Of a stretch of DNA of 64,000 bases, positions 23,302-33,493 are shown piece after piece (positions within the stretch are counted from its first letter, which is position 1; the number at the start of each line of letters is the position of its first letter). Origin of the DNA: Rhynchopus euleeides (lineage: Eukaryota; Euglenozoa; Diplonemea; Diplonemida; Diplonemidae). The position numbers and the translations under genes were made by a program. The DNA lies in the NCBI GenBank assembly GCA_963210315.1, contig OY723276.1, forward strand, positions 1,426,001-1,490,000, given 5' to 3'. The notes beneath the pieces were generated by a model that had not been told where the DNA came from, made no database searches, and saw only the letters and a program-made list of their open reading frames with translations.

Positions 23302-24016
23302 TTTTATGATGCGCCAGACAAGTGGGTGCGTGTCGTCCGGGCCACTCGATCCTGTTGGCAGGTCGTGTTATTACGAAGTCCCGCGTAACGTGTCAGGGTA
23401 CTGTGAGTGTCAGGCAAGTCGTCGGTTAATCCAAATCGGTTTCGACTGCTATTCAACGAGCTCGAGCTTCACATGTGCTGAGAAGTGTTCTGCAGTCGAA
23501 GACACGACACAGACGCAACCTTTGCCAACACTGACACAGACGTTGCATTCCCCAACACCGACACTGACAGATACAGTGTCAGGAACGGAGACGATACCCT
23601 CTGAATGCGTTGACGTCACACTTCAGAGGAATACTGCAACGTGCAAGGGGTCATACCGGCTTATCCCTGCCAGCACCGCTCATGCATGCCACAAATACCT
23701 GTGCGAGCTGCTGATTTCGGAAGAGGCAGACATGGGTGTGACAGGTGGTGACACAGTCATGGAGGTGTCGTCTGGTCGCTGCTACGTCCGTCAGACGAAT
23801 GTTGACTATTTGAAACATCCCAACTGGTTCTGTGTGCCAGGCCCAGAAGAAAAATTTCCGGTGATTGTCCCCATCACGTCTGCTCTTGCGGTGTTGGGAG
23901 TTGCTGCTGTGGCGGTGCTGTGGTGGACACGGCGTCCCCCACGGCCTGCTGTGCAGACAGGGCCGCACGGTGCGACTGAGCTCCGTGAAGACCACCCTCT
24001 GGTCTCAAAAGTGTAG
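23252..24016 (+). CDS. Type I surface protein, family member 1
   Basis: A protein of 254 residues. It has a short signal peptide (MLTPAVLLMAASVGLEC), a small Cys-rich domain (SGYCECQ through EKC), a Thr/Pro spacer (TLTQTLHSPTPTLTD), a second Cys domain (SECVDVTLQRNTATCKGSYR...), one membrane helix (VIVPITSALAVLGVAAVAVLWW) and a short tail ending LVSKV. The start is supported by a CACAG 26 bases upstream and by its duplication in member 2. From about residue 108 the sequence is almost identical to members 2 and 3, while residues 17-100 are unrelated or barely related. Function is unknown; the layout is that of a variable-ectodomain surface protein. I recognise no named family. Confidence 0.7.
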   Translation: MLTPAVLLMAASVGLECFMMRQTSGCVSSGPLDPVGRSCYYEVPRNVSGYCECQASRRLIQIGFDCYSTSSSFTCAEKCSAVEDTTQTQPLPTLTQTLHSPTPTLTDTVSGTETIPSECVDVTLQRNTATCKGSYRLIPASTAHACHKYLCELLISEEADMGVTGGDTVMEVSSGRCYVRQTNVDYLKHPNWFCVPGPEEKFPVIVPITSALAVLGVAAVAVLWWTRRPPRPAVQTGPHGATELREDHPLVSKV

Positions 24017-24098
24017 TTCTGTTTTAACCCGCGTGCATCTCTCTGTCTGTGTTGATATGTATTGGCGCTGGTGCGTGTCCTCTGCGGCAACCTCATTA

Positions 24099-24196
24099 CA
24101 GTCATCCAAATAACATTGGCGAGGTAGCAACCCACCTTCAGCCCCGAAGAATCATGAACTCCAGATATTTACCCACCAACGTATGTTGGATGACTG
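24099..24196. mobile_element. TA-flanked MITE, Tc1/mariner-like, copy 2
   Basis: A 98-bp element with inverted ends (left cagtcatccaaataacattg; right end read inward cagtcatccaacatacgttg). It is flanked by TA at 24097-24098 and 24197-24198 and belongs to the family of 10804-10939. It lies in the 3' flank of surface member 1. The matching flank of member 2 (about 34700-34720) lacks it. Confidence 0.8.
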
Positions 24197-24215
24197 TATC
24201 AGGGTTCTCATAAAT

Positions 24216-25433
24216 ATCAACACATTGTGTGCCTCTCCACTTCGTCTGTGTCATCATTCCTGTGCCGTGTTCCCGAGAACACCTGCAGGGCCTTCGCTCA
24301 ATGTGGAGAAGTGAGAGAAAGTGGGCTGTGTGTGTGTCACAACACTGATTGCAAAGTAGCACAGTCTGACACACAGTGCCACAGGGTGAAACTTCCCCAG
24401 GATGGCACAACTGGTGTGGCTGAGCCCTATATAATGTCAAAAAAAGGTTACGGTGTCGCAGAAAAGGAGGTTTTTGACTACGAACGCGCGTGGGGTGTGG
24501 GTTTTTTGCCCTGATTTTGTGCGATTTTGTTTGCCCTTTCTTACCTTGGTGATCAACTGTTTTCTCCTTGGAAATGGCTCTGTGATGCTGTCTGGGACCC
24601 CAGTGGGAGGTTTACGTGTCTGTCAGCACTCTTGTCCTTGGCGGGGCCCAGGTCGTGGAAGGAACGGGCCCCCAGGCAGCTTCCGTGCGGTAGAGGAACA
24701 ACGCATCTTGTTGTAGAAGCACCCGTTGCTCGTGCCACCCGATATTCACAGAGAGTACAGCTCGAAAAGGCAGCCTGCTGCACGGCACCCTGGCACAGGA
24801 TAGAGGTGCACTCCACACCTCTCTACATCTGCCGCATTGCGCAAGACGGGACGTCCCTTCTGGAAACAGGGGAGGTGGGGCGTTTCCTTTCCTCCCTGGG
24901 TTGATATCGGTCGCACAGGCGCTTTGTTTCCTTCAGACAGCGGCTCGCGAAAGAGACCAGTGCAGTCTTTCATCTTCTTCGGACAGCATCCCTTCGGTCT
25001 TCCACATTCGCAGCGTGAGTTTGCAGCATGCCCCTCAGTGCGGGGCATGCCGCGAACTTCTAAAAACATTGGACACAGCGAAGTGCTTTTGGCTCCCGTG
25101 CCTGTTGTGTGAGAGTGACCTGCATCTCCCTCCGCTGCAACTTCCCATCCGGAAACTGGGATGAGCCACTGCCCTCAGGAGGCACCAGGTGCCGCTTCAA
25201 GACTGCACTCACCCATCTCTGCCCCGCACCCCAGCACCCCGAGACCTGCCCCACCCCACCCACCCTGTGTTGACCAGCACTCTGACCACTTGCGAAACAC
25301 TGGTCGGGAAGCCATATTGTACTATTCTCCACCCCGCAGGACACACAACCACCAGGCCACTGGCAGACAACTGCTACACACCCTCCCATTCGTGCATTGA
25401 TCTGCCTTGTACAACATCTATCGTGTGGTGACT
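24216..25433. other. 3' flank of surface member 1, partly duplicated
   Basis: 24216-24410 matches 34720-34910 and 25104-25268 matches 34953-35118, both downstream of surface genes. Between the two blocks lie about 690 bp here but only about 40 bp downstream of member 2, so one locus has gained or lost sequence. The second block can be read as a Cys-containing peptide (SGNWDEPLPSGGTRC), possibly a remnant of another family member. No complete gene is seen. Confidence 0.6.
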
Positions 25434-25525
25434 ACAAAAAGGACTAGCATTGCAAGAAGGTGCTGGGAGACTTACTTTTCTATTCACTCTCGACGATCAA
25501 ACCCCCGCAGGACACCGTTCCCGCT
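25434..25525 (+). promoter_or_regulatory. Shared block upstream of the coiled-coil gene
   Basis: This block matches 31035-31141. Both carry a aaaaggacta.cattgcaag segment, gaaggtgctggg, cattcactctcgac (tattcactctcgac here) and a catcaaaccccc-like end. It lies about 150-240 bases upstream of the coiled-coil gene here and about 280-390 upstream of the EGF-like gene there. It could be a promoter, a processing signal or a small repeat; its function is not shown by the sequence. Confidence 0.6.
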
Positions 25526-25674
25526 CACCACAGGATCTCGGTTGGGGGTCTCAGGAGGGGCGCGCGAGTGGGAGGTGGGGTGCGACGTGTGGGGCAGCAG
25601 AGTCACACCATCCACACGGGGGGGGTGGGGGGCACACCACCACCACCACCCCCTCTCCCCTCCCTGCACACGCG

Positions 25675-28191
25675 ATGGCAGCACCAACCCTGCTGGGCGC
25701 GCTGGAGCGGCTGAAGGTTCCCAACCTCCCGCAGGAGGAGGAGCTGTGCCCGGTGCTGAAGATCGACGCCGGCACGCTGGCGAAGCTGGTCAGCGAGATG
25801 CACTCTACAATGCTGCAGCAGAACCGCATCCTCGAGATGGTGGAGCGCGAGGCGTCGAAGCGGAAACTGGAGGTTGACATCGCGCTGCGCAACCTCCGCT
25901 CAGAGTTCGAAGGCAAGCTCACGCAGGAGGCGAAGCGGCGTGTCAATGAGGACCAGAAACTCCAAGCTGCCCTCCAGCGAGAGTCCATTGAACGGCAGGA
26001 GGAGATCAAGCGGCTGGATGGTGGCATCACAGACACGCTTTCTGCGGCGGAGAAGCACGTCGACAAGCAGTGCACCCCACTAAGGCTGGCGATTCGCGAG
26101 TCGTCCGTCAAACAGGTCAGCCTGGCGGAGGAGCAGAAGCAGCAGCAGAAGTCGCACCGGGAGCTCGCGGGACAGGTGGCGGAGAACTACGAGTCGCTGT
26201 CTCAGAAGCACACCGTGCTGGAGAGGGATGCGATCCACATGCGGCAGCTGTTCAACCTGACGAAGGAGGAGGTTGCGGCTGCGGTGGAGGCGGAGAGGCA
26301 GCTGGAGAAGCTGAGTGCGACCCCCGCATTCAAGCAGGTGCATGCCTCGATTGCAAAGCTGGGGGACACCGCGCAGTACCTCGACAACAACGTGAAGCAC
26401 GTCCAGACGGAGATCATCTCGACGGACCACGCCATCCGGGCCCTGGTGACCAACGTAGAGGGGGATGTCTCGCAGCTGTTCCGCAAGGCAACCGACGCCG
26501 CTTCGAAGTTTGAGTTCTTCAGCGAGATGTGCTCCTCCAAGCTGGAGCGACTCGGGGGGAGCGTGGCCTACAGGTCTGATCTGGAGCCGTACTCTCGGAG
26601 GGACGACCTGACGGGGTTCATCGAAGATTCGCGCAAGACGGAGGAAGAGCTGCGCAGCCTGCTCGATGGGTCCACCACCGAGCGCGAAGCGCTCGCTAGG
26701 GAGCTGCATAAAAAGGCCGATTGGACCGCAGTGATGGAGAAGGTTGATAAGGACGACCTCGACGAGCGGCTCCGCCTCTTCGCGCAGAAGTTCTACGATG
26801 TGACGGAGACACTGGAGGAGCTGCAGCGCGGGCACTTTGAAGCAGAGGCTGGGGCGTCCCAGGCGAGCTTCTCCATCAACGGTGCGGCCCCTCCGGTTGG
26901 CGCTACCCCAGCCCCTGCAGCTGGGGCCGATCCACCGCAGGTCATCCAGGTGTCCATACCGAGCGTGCCCCGCGCCGGCACACCCGGCGGTGGTGGTGTG
27001 CCCCCCGCCGCGCCCGACGGTGGTGCCGGGGCTGTCCCCGCAACACCCACCGACACCGCAGGGGATAAGGATGTTCCGCATTCGCTGACAAGCCCACGCA
27101 GCCCCCAGAAGGGGCAGGTGCAGTTCGCTGCATGGGGTTTGGAGAAGACGGGGGAACCGCAACATGCAACCTCAGCGGTTGGCAGGACCCGGGGCGTGAG
27201 TGTTCTGGATCCGGCACCCAGCGGGGGTGGTGGTGGCGGTGGCGGCAGCAGCACCGGGAGGCATGTGTCGATGTTCTGCGGGAGTGGGGGTGTGCTCGGC
27301 GGGCAGGGCGGGGCGTCAGGCGTGTCCGCCCTGCAGAGCCTCGCAGAGTCGGGTGTGCCGTTCCCCGAGGGGGCTGACAGCCGGCGGGGGATGGTGATGG
27401 GGCAGGGTGGGGCGGCATCTGCTGCGACAAACAAAAAGGTGCAGCAGATCAACCAGGCACTCTCCGACATGGCGAAGGAGCTGCAGGCAAAGCTGCAGTC
27501 CGTCGAGGGCGATGTGCAGACCCTCGACCAGGAGAAGGTGGGGAGGCGTGAGCTGCACAAAATCCTCCAGGAACTCGTGGGGCTCACAGCGACGTCATCC
27601 TGCAACCCCGCCAGCGGGATGGGCGCCACGGGGAGCGGCATCGCCGGAGAATCCACCGTTGCGGGCGACCCGGCAACCGCACTCCGCTTCAGATGCCTCA
27701 GCTGCAACAGGTCTGCTGGGGGGCTCGGGACGAACGACAGCAACTCCGGGCAGAGGTACCCACCCTCTGCGGTGCTGCTCAAGGGGGAGAAGGGCGAAGC
27801 GAGGCGCCCCACGCCAGAGAGGTCCCGCCCGGGCAGTCCGATGAGCAACACGAGGAAGAAGCTGATCAACTACTACGACTGGCTGCGGGGGAAGGGCGGG
27901 CAGGCTGCCATGAGCAGGGCTCAGAACCTCACCCTCGATGATGTATCGCCGCGGCTTCCAGCGTCGCCGACGTGGGATGGGGCCCAGTCGGGTGGGGGGG
28001 AGCCGCGTGCGAGGCAGTGTGGCGACCACGGGAGTGCGGCCCCGTTCTCCATAGGCAGCGATGGGAAGTTCTACCCCGGTGTCAAAAACAAGGGGGTGAA
28101 AGAGGGAGGGAAGGATGGGGCGCCTGCAGGGGCGGGCACTCCGGCAGCGGCGGCGAATGTTATCCCGGCGGATGAGTCGATGAAGAAGTAG
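25675..28191 (+). CDS. QRICH2/DUF4795-like coiled-coil protein
   Basis: A protein of 838 residues in one exon. Residues about 20-390 are almost continuous coiled coil, rich in E, K, Q and R with heptads. Residues about 395-590 are a Pro/Gly/Ala-rich linker. Residues about 585-650 form a second coil (KVQQINQALSDMAKELQAKL ... VGRRELHKILQEL), followed near residue 670 by LRFRCLSCNRSAGG. A coiled region closed by an HCLSCDRP-like motif is the hallmark of DUF4795 proteins such as QRICH2, known from sperm flagella; assignment rests on that architecture. A flagellar role is inference. The ATG at 25675 follows a CCACC-rich pyrimidine tract, and in-frame sequence upstream looks non-coding. Confidence 0.6.
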   Translation: MAAPTLLGALERLKVPNLPQEEELCPVLKIDAGTLAKLVSEMHSTMLQQNRILEMVEREASKRKLEVDIALRNLRSEFEGKLTQEAKRRVNEDQKLQAALQRESIERQEEIKRLDGGITDTLSAAEKHVDKQCTPLRLAIRESSVKQVSLAEEQKQQQKSHRELAGQVAENYESLSQKHTVLERDAIHMRQLFNLTKEEVAAAVEAERQLEKLSATPAFKQVHASIAKLGDTAQYLDNNVKHVQTEIISTDHAIRALVTNVEGDVSQLFRKATDAASKFEFFSEMCSSKLERLGGSVAYRSDLEPYSRRDDLTGFIEDSRKTEEELRSLLDGSTTEREALARELHKKADWTAVMEKVDKDDLDERLRLFAQKFYDVTETLEELQRGHFEAEAGASQASFSINGAAPPVGATPAPAAGADPPQVIQVSIPSVPRAGTPGGGGVPPAAPDGGAGAVPATPTDTAGDKDVPHSLTSPRSPQKGQVQFAAWGLEKTGEPQHATSAVGRTRGVSVLDPAPSGGGGGGGGSSTGRHVSMFCGSGGVLGGQGGASGVSALQSLAESGVPFPEGADSRRGMVMGQGGAASAATNKKVQQINQALSDMAKELQAKLQSVEGDVQTLDQEKVGRRELHKILQELVGLTATSSCNPASGMGATGSGIAGESTVAGDPATALRFRCLSCNRSAGGLGTNDSNSGQRYPPSAVLLKGEKGEARRPTPERSRPGSPMSNTRKKLINYYDWLRGKGGQAAMSRAQNLTLDDVSPRLPASPTWDGAQSGGGEPRARQCGDHGSAAPFSIGSDGKFYPGVKNKGVKEGGKDGAPAGAGTPAAAANVIPADESMKK

Positions 28192-28799
28192 AAGGTGGGG
28201 GGGTGGGGGGGGTGGGGGGGTGGGGGGGGCCATCCGGGGTTTTGTTCAGGATAGTCTCCTCCGAGTGGAGGCCTGCCATGCGATAGCCTCGGGTGGTGGT
28301 TTCAAGCAGGCCTTAATCATGTCAAGTGACGTACCGATGTGACCTTCTAATGTTATGTATCCTTCTTTGTTGGTGTCCACCTGGCGCCGGCACTTTCCAG
28401 TGCCGGCGACAAGGGTGTGATGCCTGTGATCACGGAAACCACACCGTGCCAGCCAGCGCAAGATAGCTGTGCAGCAAGAGGTCCGGCATTCGCAGGGTCG
28501 GCAGAGGCGGGCAAACAACGTGCCGCTGGGATGCTGCAGGGCAAGCCCGTTAGACACAACACCGCCATGTGGTCTCTCCCCCCCCCTCCCCCCCACTGCT
28601 GCGTTTCGGCGCGAACACACCCCCTTGCACCCAGCGCCCTCCCACCCCCTCCTGCTGTGCCCATCAGGCGGGAGCCACCATGGAGCCAACGTAACGAAAT
28701 TGCCCAACATCCGACACCACCACAACACAGCAGGTGCGGGTGCCGTGCGGCCATCCTACTTCTGTAGCGTGTGGCACGTCCGCAAGAAAAAAACGGAAA
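28192..28799. other. Spacer upstream of adenylyl cyclase
   Basis: No gene is seen. A G-rich run (28196-28229) follows the previous stop. A C-rich stretch near 28575-28650 and an ACACAG (about 28725-28730) precede the cyclase start by about 70 bases. Confidence 0.5.
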
Positions 28800-30875
28800 A
28801 TGTCGCTCGTCAACAGGATATTCGGGCCAGCCTTCCGCCGTGTCGTCCTGGAAAGCGACACCGAGCTGCAGGCTGCGCGGAAGAAGTACGCGATCATGAT
28901 GGGGTGTGTCGGGGCTGTCATGGGTCTCTCCATTGTCATCATGATCCGCACTTATTCCATCTACGCCCTCACATACCTCGCCCTCTGTGTCATCCCGACT
29001 GCACTCCTCCTGGGATATGTTGGGTCCTGCAAGTCAGCGCCAGCCCCCCTGCTGGAGTGGGTCATCTACGGGTGGCTTGCCTCGATTTGCTTTTCGGCGT
29101 ACTGCGTGACCCAGGCAGGGCTGCCCCCCGTGTGGCACACCGTTGTCCTGCTGCTGGACATGTCGCTGCTCACCCACCTGCGTGAGGAGGCCAACGCCGT
29201 GATCATCCTGGTGACATGCGGTGCGATGGTGGTTTCCGTTGTGCTGGAGACGCAGCGGTGGACCCTCCCCGATATCACGACGTTCACCCGCCTGTGTGAC
29301 TGCGATGACCCGCCCTGCAGGATGGGCTTCCGTTCGGCGTCGATTCGGACCCTCGAGAGCATGATTGTGCTGACGGTCGATTTCTTGCTGACGCGCAACT
29401 TTGCAAAATCTGCAGCGGAGGAGCAGGCGTCGATGCAGCGGACGATCGACACGGTGCAGCGTATCGCGCTGCGGCTGTCGGAGTACGACGTGGACAGCGT
29501 GACGGAGATCCTCGATACCAGCGAGAAGAGCCTGCCCCGCGAGATGGTGGAGGCGCTGCGGGCGCTTGAGGCGAACCTGCGGCAGTACCGGCCGTATCTA
29601 CCTGATGCGCTGTTTGAGCAGTCCCTGTCACGGTGTAGCACTGTTGCTGCGCCCTCCCCTGGCAGCTCCGATGCGACCACCATCGTCTTCACAGACGTGC
29701 GTGCCTCGACGTCCATCTGGGAGGCTGTGCCCGACGCGATGAGGCGTGCCATGCGCATCCACAACGCAGAGATCCGGCGTGTCATGGAATCCTGCGGGGG
29801 GTATGAGGTGAAGACGGTGGGGGACTCCTTCATGGTTGCCTTTGAGGCCCCATCGCCCGCAATCAACTTCGCGCTGCGCGTGCAGGAGGCGCTTGTCTCG
29901 GTGTCGTGGCCCCACGCCCTGTCGGACTACCCCCTCTGCGTCCAACGCGGCGGCCTGTGGGGCGGGCTGACGCTTCGCATCGGCGTCAACAGCGGGCCTG
30001 TCACAGTCGAGGAAAACCCTATCACACACCGTGTCGACTACTTCGGACATACCGTCAACGTCGCAGCCCGCCTGGAAGCGGTCTGCGTCCCTGGTGCTGT
30101 GGCTGTGCGTTCCGACATGTGGAACAAGATGAGACCGACATGCGACGAGTCTGTATCGAGCCCACCTGAAGACGTGGAGCTGAAGGGCGTCAAAGGGTGT
30201 GTGACGATGACCTCTGTGTGGCCCCTGTCGCTCCGGGGCAGGCGTATCGACCCCCTCGACCACCCCGACGTACTGAGCCGCCTGTCGTCGAAGCTGACCG
30301 TGGCGTCCTCCGTGGGGTCTGAACGCAGCGCCATGTCGGTTCCCAGGTCGCACTCCCACGCCACCCTCGGGACAGTCTCCATCGACGTCAGCGGGTCATC
30401 CGACGTCGCAACCACCCTCAACCACAGGCTCGAGATCGTGATGCTCAACCTGACGCGCAACGCCGGGGCTGTTGTGGCGGTGCTGGGCAGCCGCGTCTCC
30501 ATCGGGTGGAATGCCACACGCCCCCTCGACGCGCACATTCCCTCCGCCTTCCGGTTCGCATCTGCTGTCGACAGATTTATGGACTGCTCGGTAGGGATTG
30601 CCACAGGCCCCGTTCTCTCTGGACACTTCGGGCTCTCCAGCCAGCGCTTCGTGACAGTCGTGGGTGAGGCGCTCCCCGTCAGCTGGGCGCTGTGTGGCAT
30701 CGCAGAGGAGCAGGGCTCGCCCTGCCTCTACGCTTGCCTGCAGTCTGGGATGGCGGCGCTCCCTCTGTCGCTTCGCGAGCACCTGTCCCTCTCGAAGCAC
30801 AGCCTGCCCGGAAGTTCACAGGAGTTGTACGAGCTGCTGCCTGATGCCGACGTTATGTCGTGCCACAGTCTCTAG
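28800..30875 (+). CDS. Six-helix adenylyl cyclase with a second degenerate cyclase domain
   Basis: A protein of 691 residues. Six membrane helices lie between residues about 30 and 205. After a helical linker a class III cyclase domain starts near residue 295: FTDVRAS gives the first metal Asp (about 299), YEVKTVGDSF gives the substrate-selecting Lys and second metal Asp (about 335-345), and VDYFGHTVNVAARLE supplies the selecting Asp plus the catalytic Asn and Arg (about 411-425). Lys with Asp predicts ATP use, making cAMP. From about residue 520 a second cyclase-like domain follows: SIDVSG stands where FxDI is expected, and GIATGPVLSGHFGLSSQRF with VVGEALPVSWALC keeps the fold signature without the metal Asp pair or catalytic Asn/Arg. 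The cytosolic half thus resembles a fused active/regulatory pair. Confidence 0.85.
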   Translation: MSLVNRIFGPAFRRVVLESDTELQAARKKYAIMMGCVGAVMGLSIVIMIRTYSIYALTYLALCVIPTALLLGYVGSCKSAPAPLLEWVIYGWLASICFSAYCVTQAGLPPVWHTVVLLLDMSLLTHLREEANAVIILVTCGAMVVSVVLETQRWTLPDITTFTRLCDCDDPPCRMGFRSASIRTLESMIVLTVDFLLTRNFAKSAAEEQASMQRTIDTVQRIALRLSEYDVDSVTEILDTSEKSLPREMVEALRALEANLRQYRPYLPDALFEQSLSRCSTVAAPSPGSSDATTIVFTDVRASTSIWEAVPDAMRRAMRIHNAEIRRVMESCGGYEVKTVGDSFMVAFEAPSPAINFALRVQEALVSVSWPHALSDYPLCVQRGGLWGGLTLRIGVNSGPVTVEENPITHRVDYFGHTVNVAARLEAVCVPGAVAVRSDMWNKMRPTCDESVSSPPEDVELKGVKGCVTMTSVWPLSLRGRRIDPLDHPDVLSRLSSKLTVASSVGSERSAMSVPRSHSHATLGTVSIDVSGSSDVATTLNHRLEIVMLNLTRNAGAVVAVLGSRVSIGWNATRPLDAHIPSAFRFASAVDRFMDCSVGIATGPVLSGHFGLSSQRFVTVVGEALPVSWALCGIAEEQGSPCLYACLQSGMAALPLSLREHLSLSKHSLPGSSQELYELLPDADVMSCHSL

Positions 30876-31034
30876 CGAGTGCCAGCACAGGCCTGGGAGC
30901 ATTGCTGCCCAACTCGATTTGGCAATAATCGGGCCTGCTTACCCACACCAAATTTACCAAACCTTTCCTCTCCTCCCGCTCGTGGTGGCGGTTTCCACCG
31001 CCACACACAAAAAATACCCCCCTCCCCCAATCCT
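30876..31034. other. Short spacer after the cyclase gene
   Basis: No gene is seen. Pyrimidine-rich sequence leads into the shared block that precedes the EGF-like gene. Confidence 0.5.
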
Positions 31035-31141
31035 ACAAAAAGGACTAACATTGCAAGAAGGTGCTGGGTGGTTTACTTGTCCATTCACTCTCGACGTCGT
31101 CATCATCAAACCCCCCCCCCCCCCCAACCGATGCCGTTCCA
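31035..31141 (+). promoter_or_regulatory. Shared block upstream of the EGF-like gene
   Basis: This is the second copy of the block at 25434-25525, with gaaggtgctggg and cattcactctcgac conserved and an expanded C15 run at 31111-31125. It is positioned upstream of the EGF-like gene. Confidence 0.6.
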
Positions 31142-31423
31142 CCACCCCCCCCCCCCCCATCCAACCACTTATGCTCCCTTCAAATTCGATTTCACTACCC
31201 CCCCATCCAACCACTTGCCAGCATGCCGCCCTCCACCCCCCTCTTTCCTTCGGTTTGTCGATGCGTGACATTCTACGGCTCCGCTTGCTCGACCACGACT
31301 ATCAGCCCCTACCCCCACCCCACCCCATCCCACTCCATGCCCTTTGCCACACTAGCTGTCTGCTGCTGCTGCCTTTGCATTCCACCCACACCCACACTGC
31401 TTCTCCCACCAGAGGCCACGCTG

Positions 31424-32884
31424 ATGGCCGTGCTGCTAGCATGCACGGCATGCGCAGCACTCCCCCTGCTGCGGGGGTGTGGCCCGGGTGTGATGGGCAC
31501 CCCCCTCCCACCGGGGTTGTCCCCCCTGCCGCGTGCCGGTGAGGCACAGCAGGCTGGCTGCCTCTGCAGCAGCGCCAACTGCGGGTGTGCCGATGCGCTG
31601 TCCTGCGCGAGTGACGGGAAGTGCCACGCATGTGGCGACCTCGATTGCAGGTACTACGCGGGGTCGCGGTGTTCCTGTGGCCTGGCATCTGCATGCAACC
31701 AGCAGACGGGGCGATGCACCGCAGCGCCCAACACGGTACCCAGCGCCTGTGCCGGGCTGTCCTGCATCAGCGGACAGGGCACACCTGTCTGGGATGGGAC
31801 GTCATGCCGGTGCCAGTGCGGCGTGCAGTACACCGGGGATAACTGCGGGGCATGCGCTTATGGCTACACACAGTACCCGTCGTGTGTGTCGCAGTCCTCG
31901 GCAGGGTCTAACTGCCAGGCAACTTACTGCCGGAACCACGGCTCTGCCTTCTGGAGCTCTGCGGGTGTGTGTGCCTGCCAGTGCCAGCGGGGCTATGCTG
32001 GAGCCTACTGCGACACCTGCGAGGCGGGCTACAGCGGGTACCCCACCTGCACCAGCACCTACTCGCAGTCGTGCTCCGCCCTGCTCTGCCAGAACAGAGG
32101 GCAGCCCTACTGGAGTGTGCCGCAGTCGCGCTGCCTGTGCTCCTGCACCGCAGGGTTTGGCGGGGACACCTGCGAAATGTGCGCTGCGGGCTACGTCGGC
32201 TACCCATCCTGCGCGGGTCCCACGGGCATCGGGTCTGCGCAGTGCGTCACGGTGTCGTGTGGGGCGTATGGTTCGCCGCAGTGGAACGGCATCTCCTGCA
32301 GGTGCGTCTGCAACCAGGGCTACTCGGGGTCGGGATGCGCAGAGTGTGCCACGGGGTTCACAGGCTACCCGACGTGCGTTGTGAGCAGAGGCTTCGGCGT
32401 GGGGGGCAACCCCACCACCGCCACCGCCACAGGCTCCCCCCCGGCAGTGGTGCGGCAGGACTCCGATGATGACGACACAGCAATCATCGTCGCAGTGGTG
32501 GTGGTCTCCGCGCTGCTGCTGCTGATCAGCATTGCGGGGCTGCTGTACTTCCTCTGCTTTCGCGCCAAGGCGCGCCAGGCAACCCCCGCAAAGAACGAAG
32601 GGCCGCACCCGCCCACCGCCCCACACAAGACGTCCGTGCCACCCACACTCTTCTACGCGCAGCGCCCGCCCCCCAAGCAGGTGTCTGCGGCATCGACGCC
32701 TGCAGGGATCTCTGTTATATCGGAGCACGACGACGCTCCTCAGCACAACCCCATTCGGCAGAGCTTCCCCCCACCTCCGCCCCCGCAGTACCGCCAGCAG
32801 CAGCAACCACCGCCGCCGCAGCTTACTCAGGAGAATGCGGAGCACAACAACTTCCTGCACAGGCGGGATGGGACGTACGCCTAG
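31424..32884 (+). CDS. EGF/laminin-like type I membrane protein
   Basis: A protein of 486 residues. After a signal peptide (MAVLLACTACAALPLLRG) come Cys-rich modules, the last four of about 60 residues each. Each has a C...YC/SC...G start, a CxCxC core, then GYxGxxCxxCxxGYxGYPxC. One membrane helix (TAIIVAVVVVSALLLLISIA, residues about 351-378) follows. The cytosolic tail of about 105 residues is rich in Pro and Gln (FPPPPPPQYRQQQQPPPP), a likely SH3- or profilin-binding tail. EGF-like ectodomains mediate adhesion or ligand binding; the ligand is unknown. The start at 31424 is 12 bases after a CCACCAG that resembles a splice acceptor. A longer open frame extends to 31061 but is pyrimidine-rich leader. 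Confidence 0.75.
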   Translation: MAVLLACTACAALPLLRGCGPGVMGTPLPPGLSPLPRAGEAQQAGCLCSSANCGCADALSCASDGKCHACGDLDCRYYAGSRCSCGLASACNQQTGRCTAAPNTVPSACAGLSCISGQGTPVWDGTSCRCQCGVQYTGDNCGACAYGYTQYPSCVSQSSAGSNCQATYCRNHGSAFWSSAGVCACQCQRGYAGAYCDTCEAGYSGYPTCTSTYSQSCSALLCQNRGQPYWSVPQSRCLCSCTAGFGGDTCEMCAAGYVGYPSCAGPTGIGSAQCVTVSCGAYGSPQWNGISCRCVCNQGYSGSGCAECATGFTGYPTCVVSRGFGVGGNPTTATATGSPPAVVRQDSDDDDTAIIVAVVVVSALLLLISIAGLLYFLCFRAKARQATPAKNEGPHPPTAPHKTSVPPTLFYAQRPPPKQVSAASTPAGISVISEHDDAPQHNPIRQSFPPPPPPQYRQQQQPPPPQLTQENAEHNNFLHRRDGTYA

Positions 32885-33493
32885 ATGGTGCGGCAATTGG
32901 CAGTCTTGATGCAGTGGGAGCTCACCGCCCTTTTGAGAGTGGAGGCGCAGGGGATCGCTGTCGCGACTTCTCTGAAACCATCCCGAAGGAAGGAAGGGCA
33001 GGCACATATCGCCGGTTCCCCAATGGCGATTGGAGTGGGAGCAACGGCCTTCTGACATCGCCGGTTTGCGGGGCAGGAAGGCAGGTCCTGGCACTGACCC
33101 CCTCGTCGGTGTGTAGGACCCGGGTGGTGGTGGGGGGGGGAGCGGGGGTGGGTATGCCGCCCTGCTCGAGGGGCATGCCTGGGGCGGATGCCCTTGTCTT
33201 TTGCCGCGCCATGTTTTTGTAATGCGGTTGTAATGTATCTTGACAGTGTGAAAGGTGGGCAGGTGCCGGGGCGCTTTCATTGCGTAGTGCGCAGGGAGGG
33301 TGGGCTCGCGCCTTTCGCAAGAGTCGGCCACGACAGGCCATGCCGCTGTGTGGACCTCTGGAAGGATCGGCAGAACAAGCTGTGGCTGGCAGGAGGAGCG
33401 CCCACATCGCTCACGATTGCCCAAGCTTTTTGTGTTCCAGATGTCACAACACCATTTGTCCGTGCCGTCGTGTCCACGTGTGGGATAGCGTCA
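32885..33493. other. Spacer between EGF-like gene and surface member 2
   Basis: No gene is seen. The stretch is ordinary mixed sequence with a short G-run near 33130. It ends where the duplicated 5' block of the surface family begins (33494). Confidence 0.5.
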
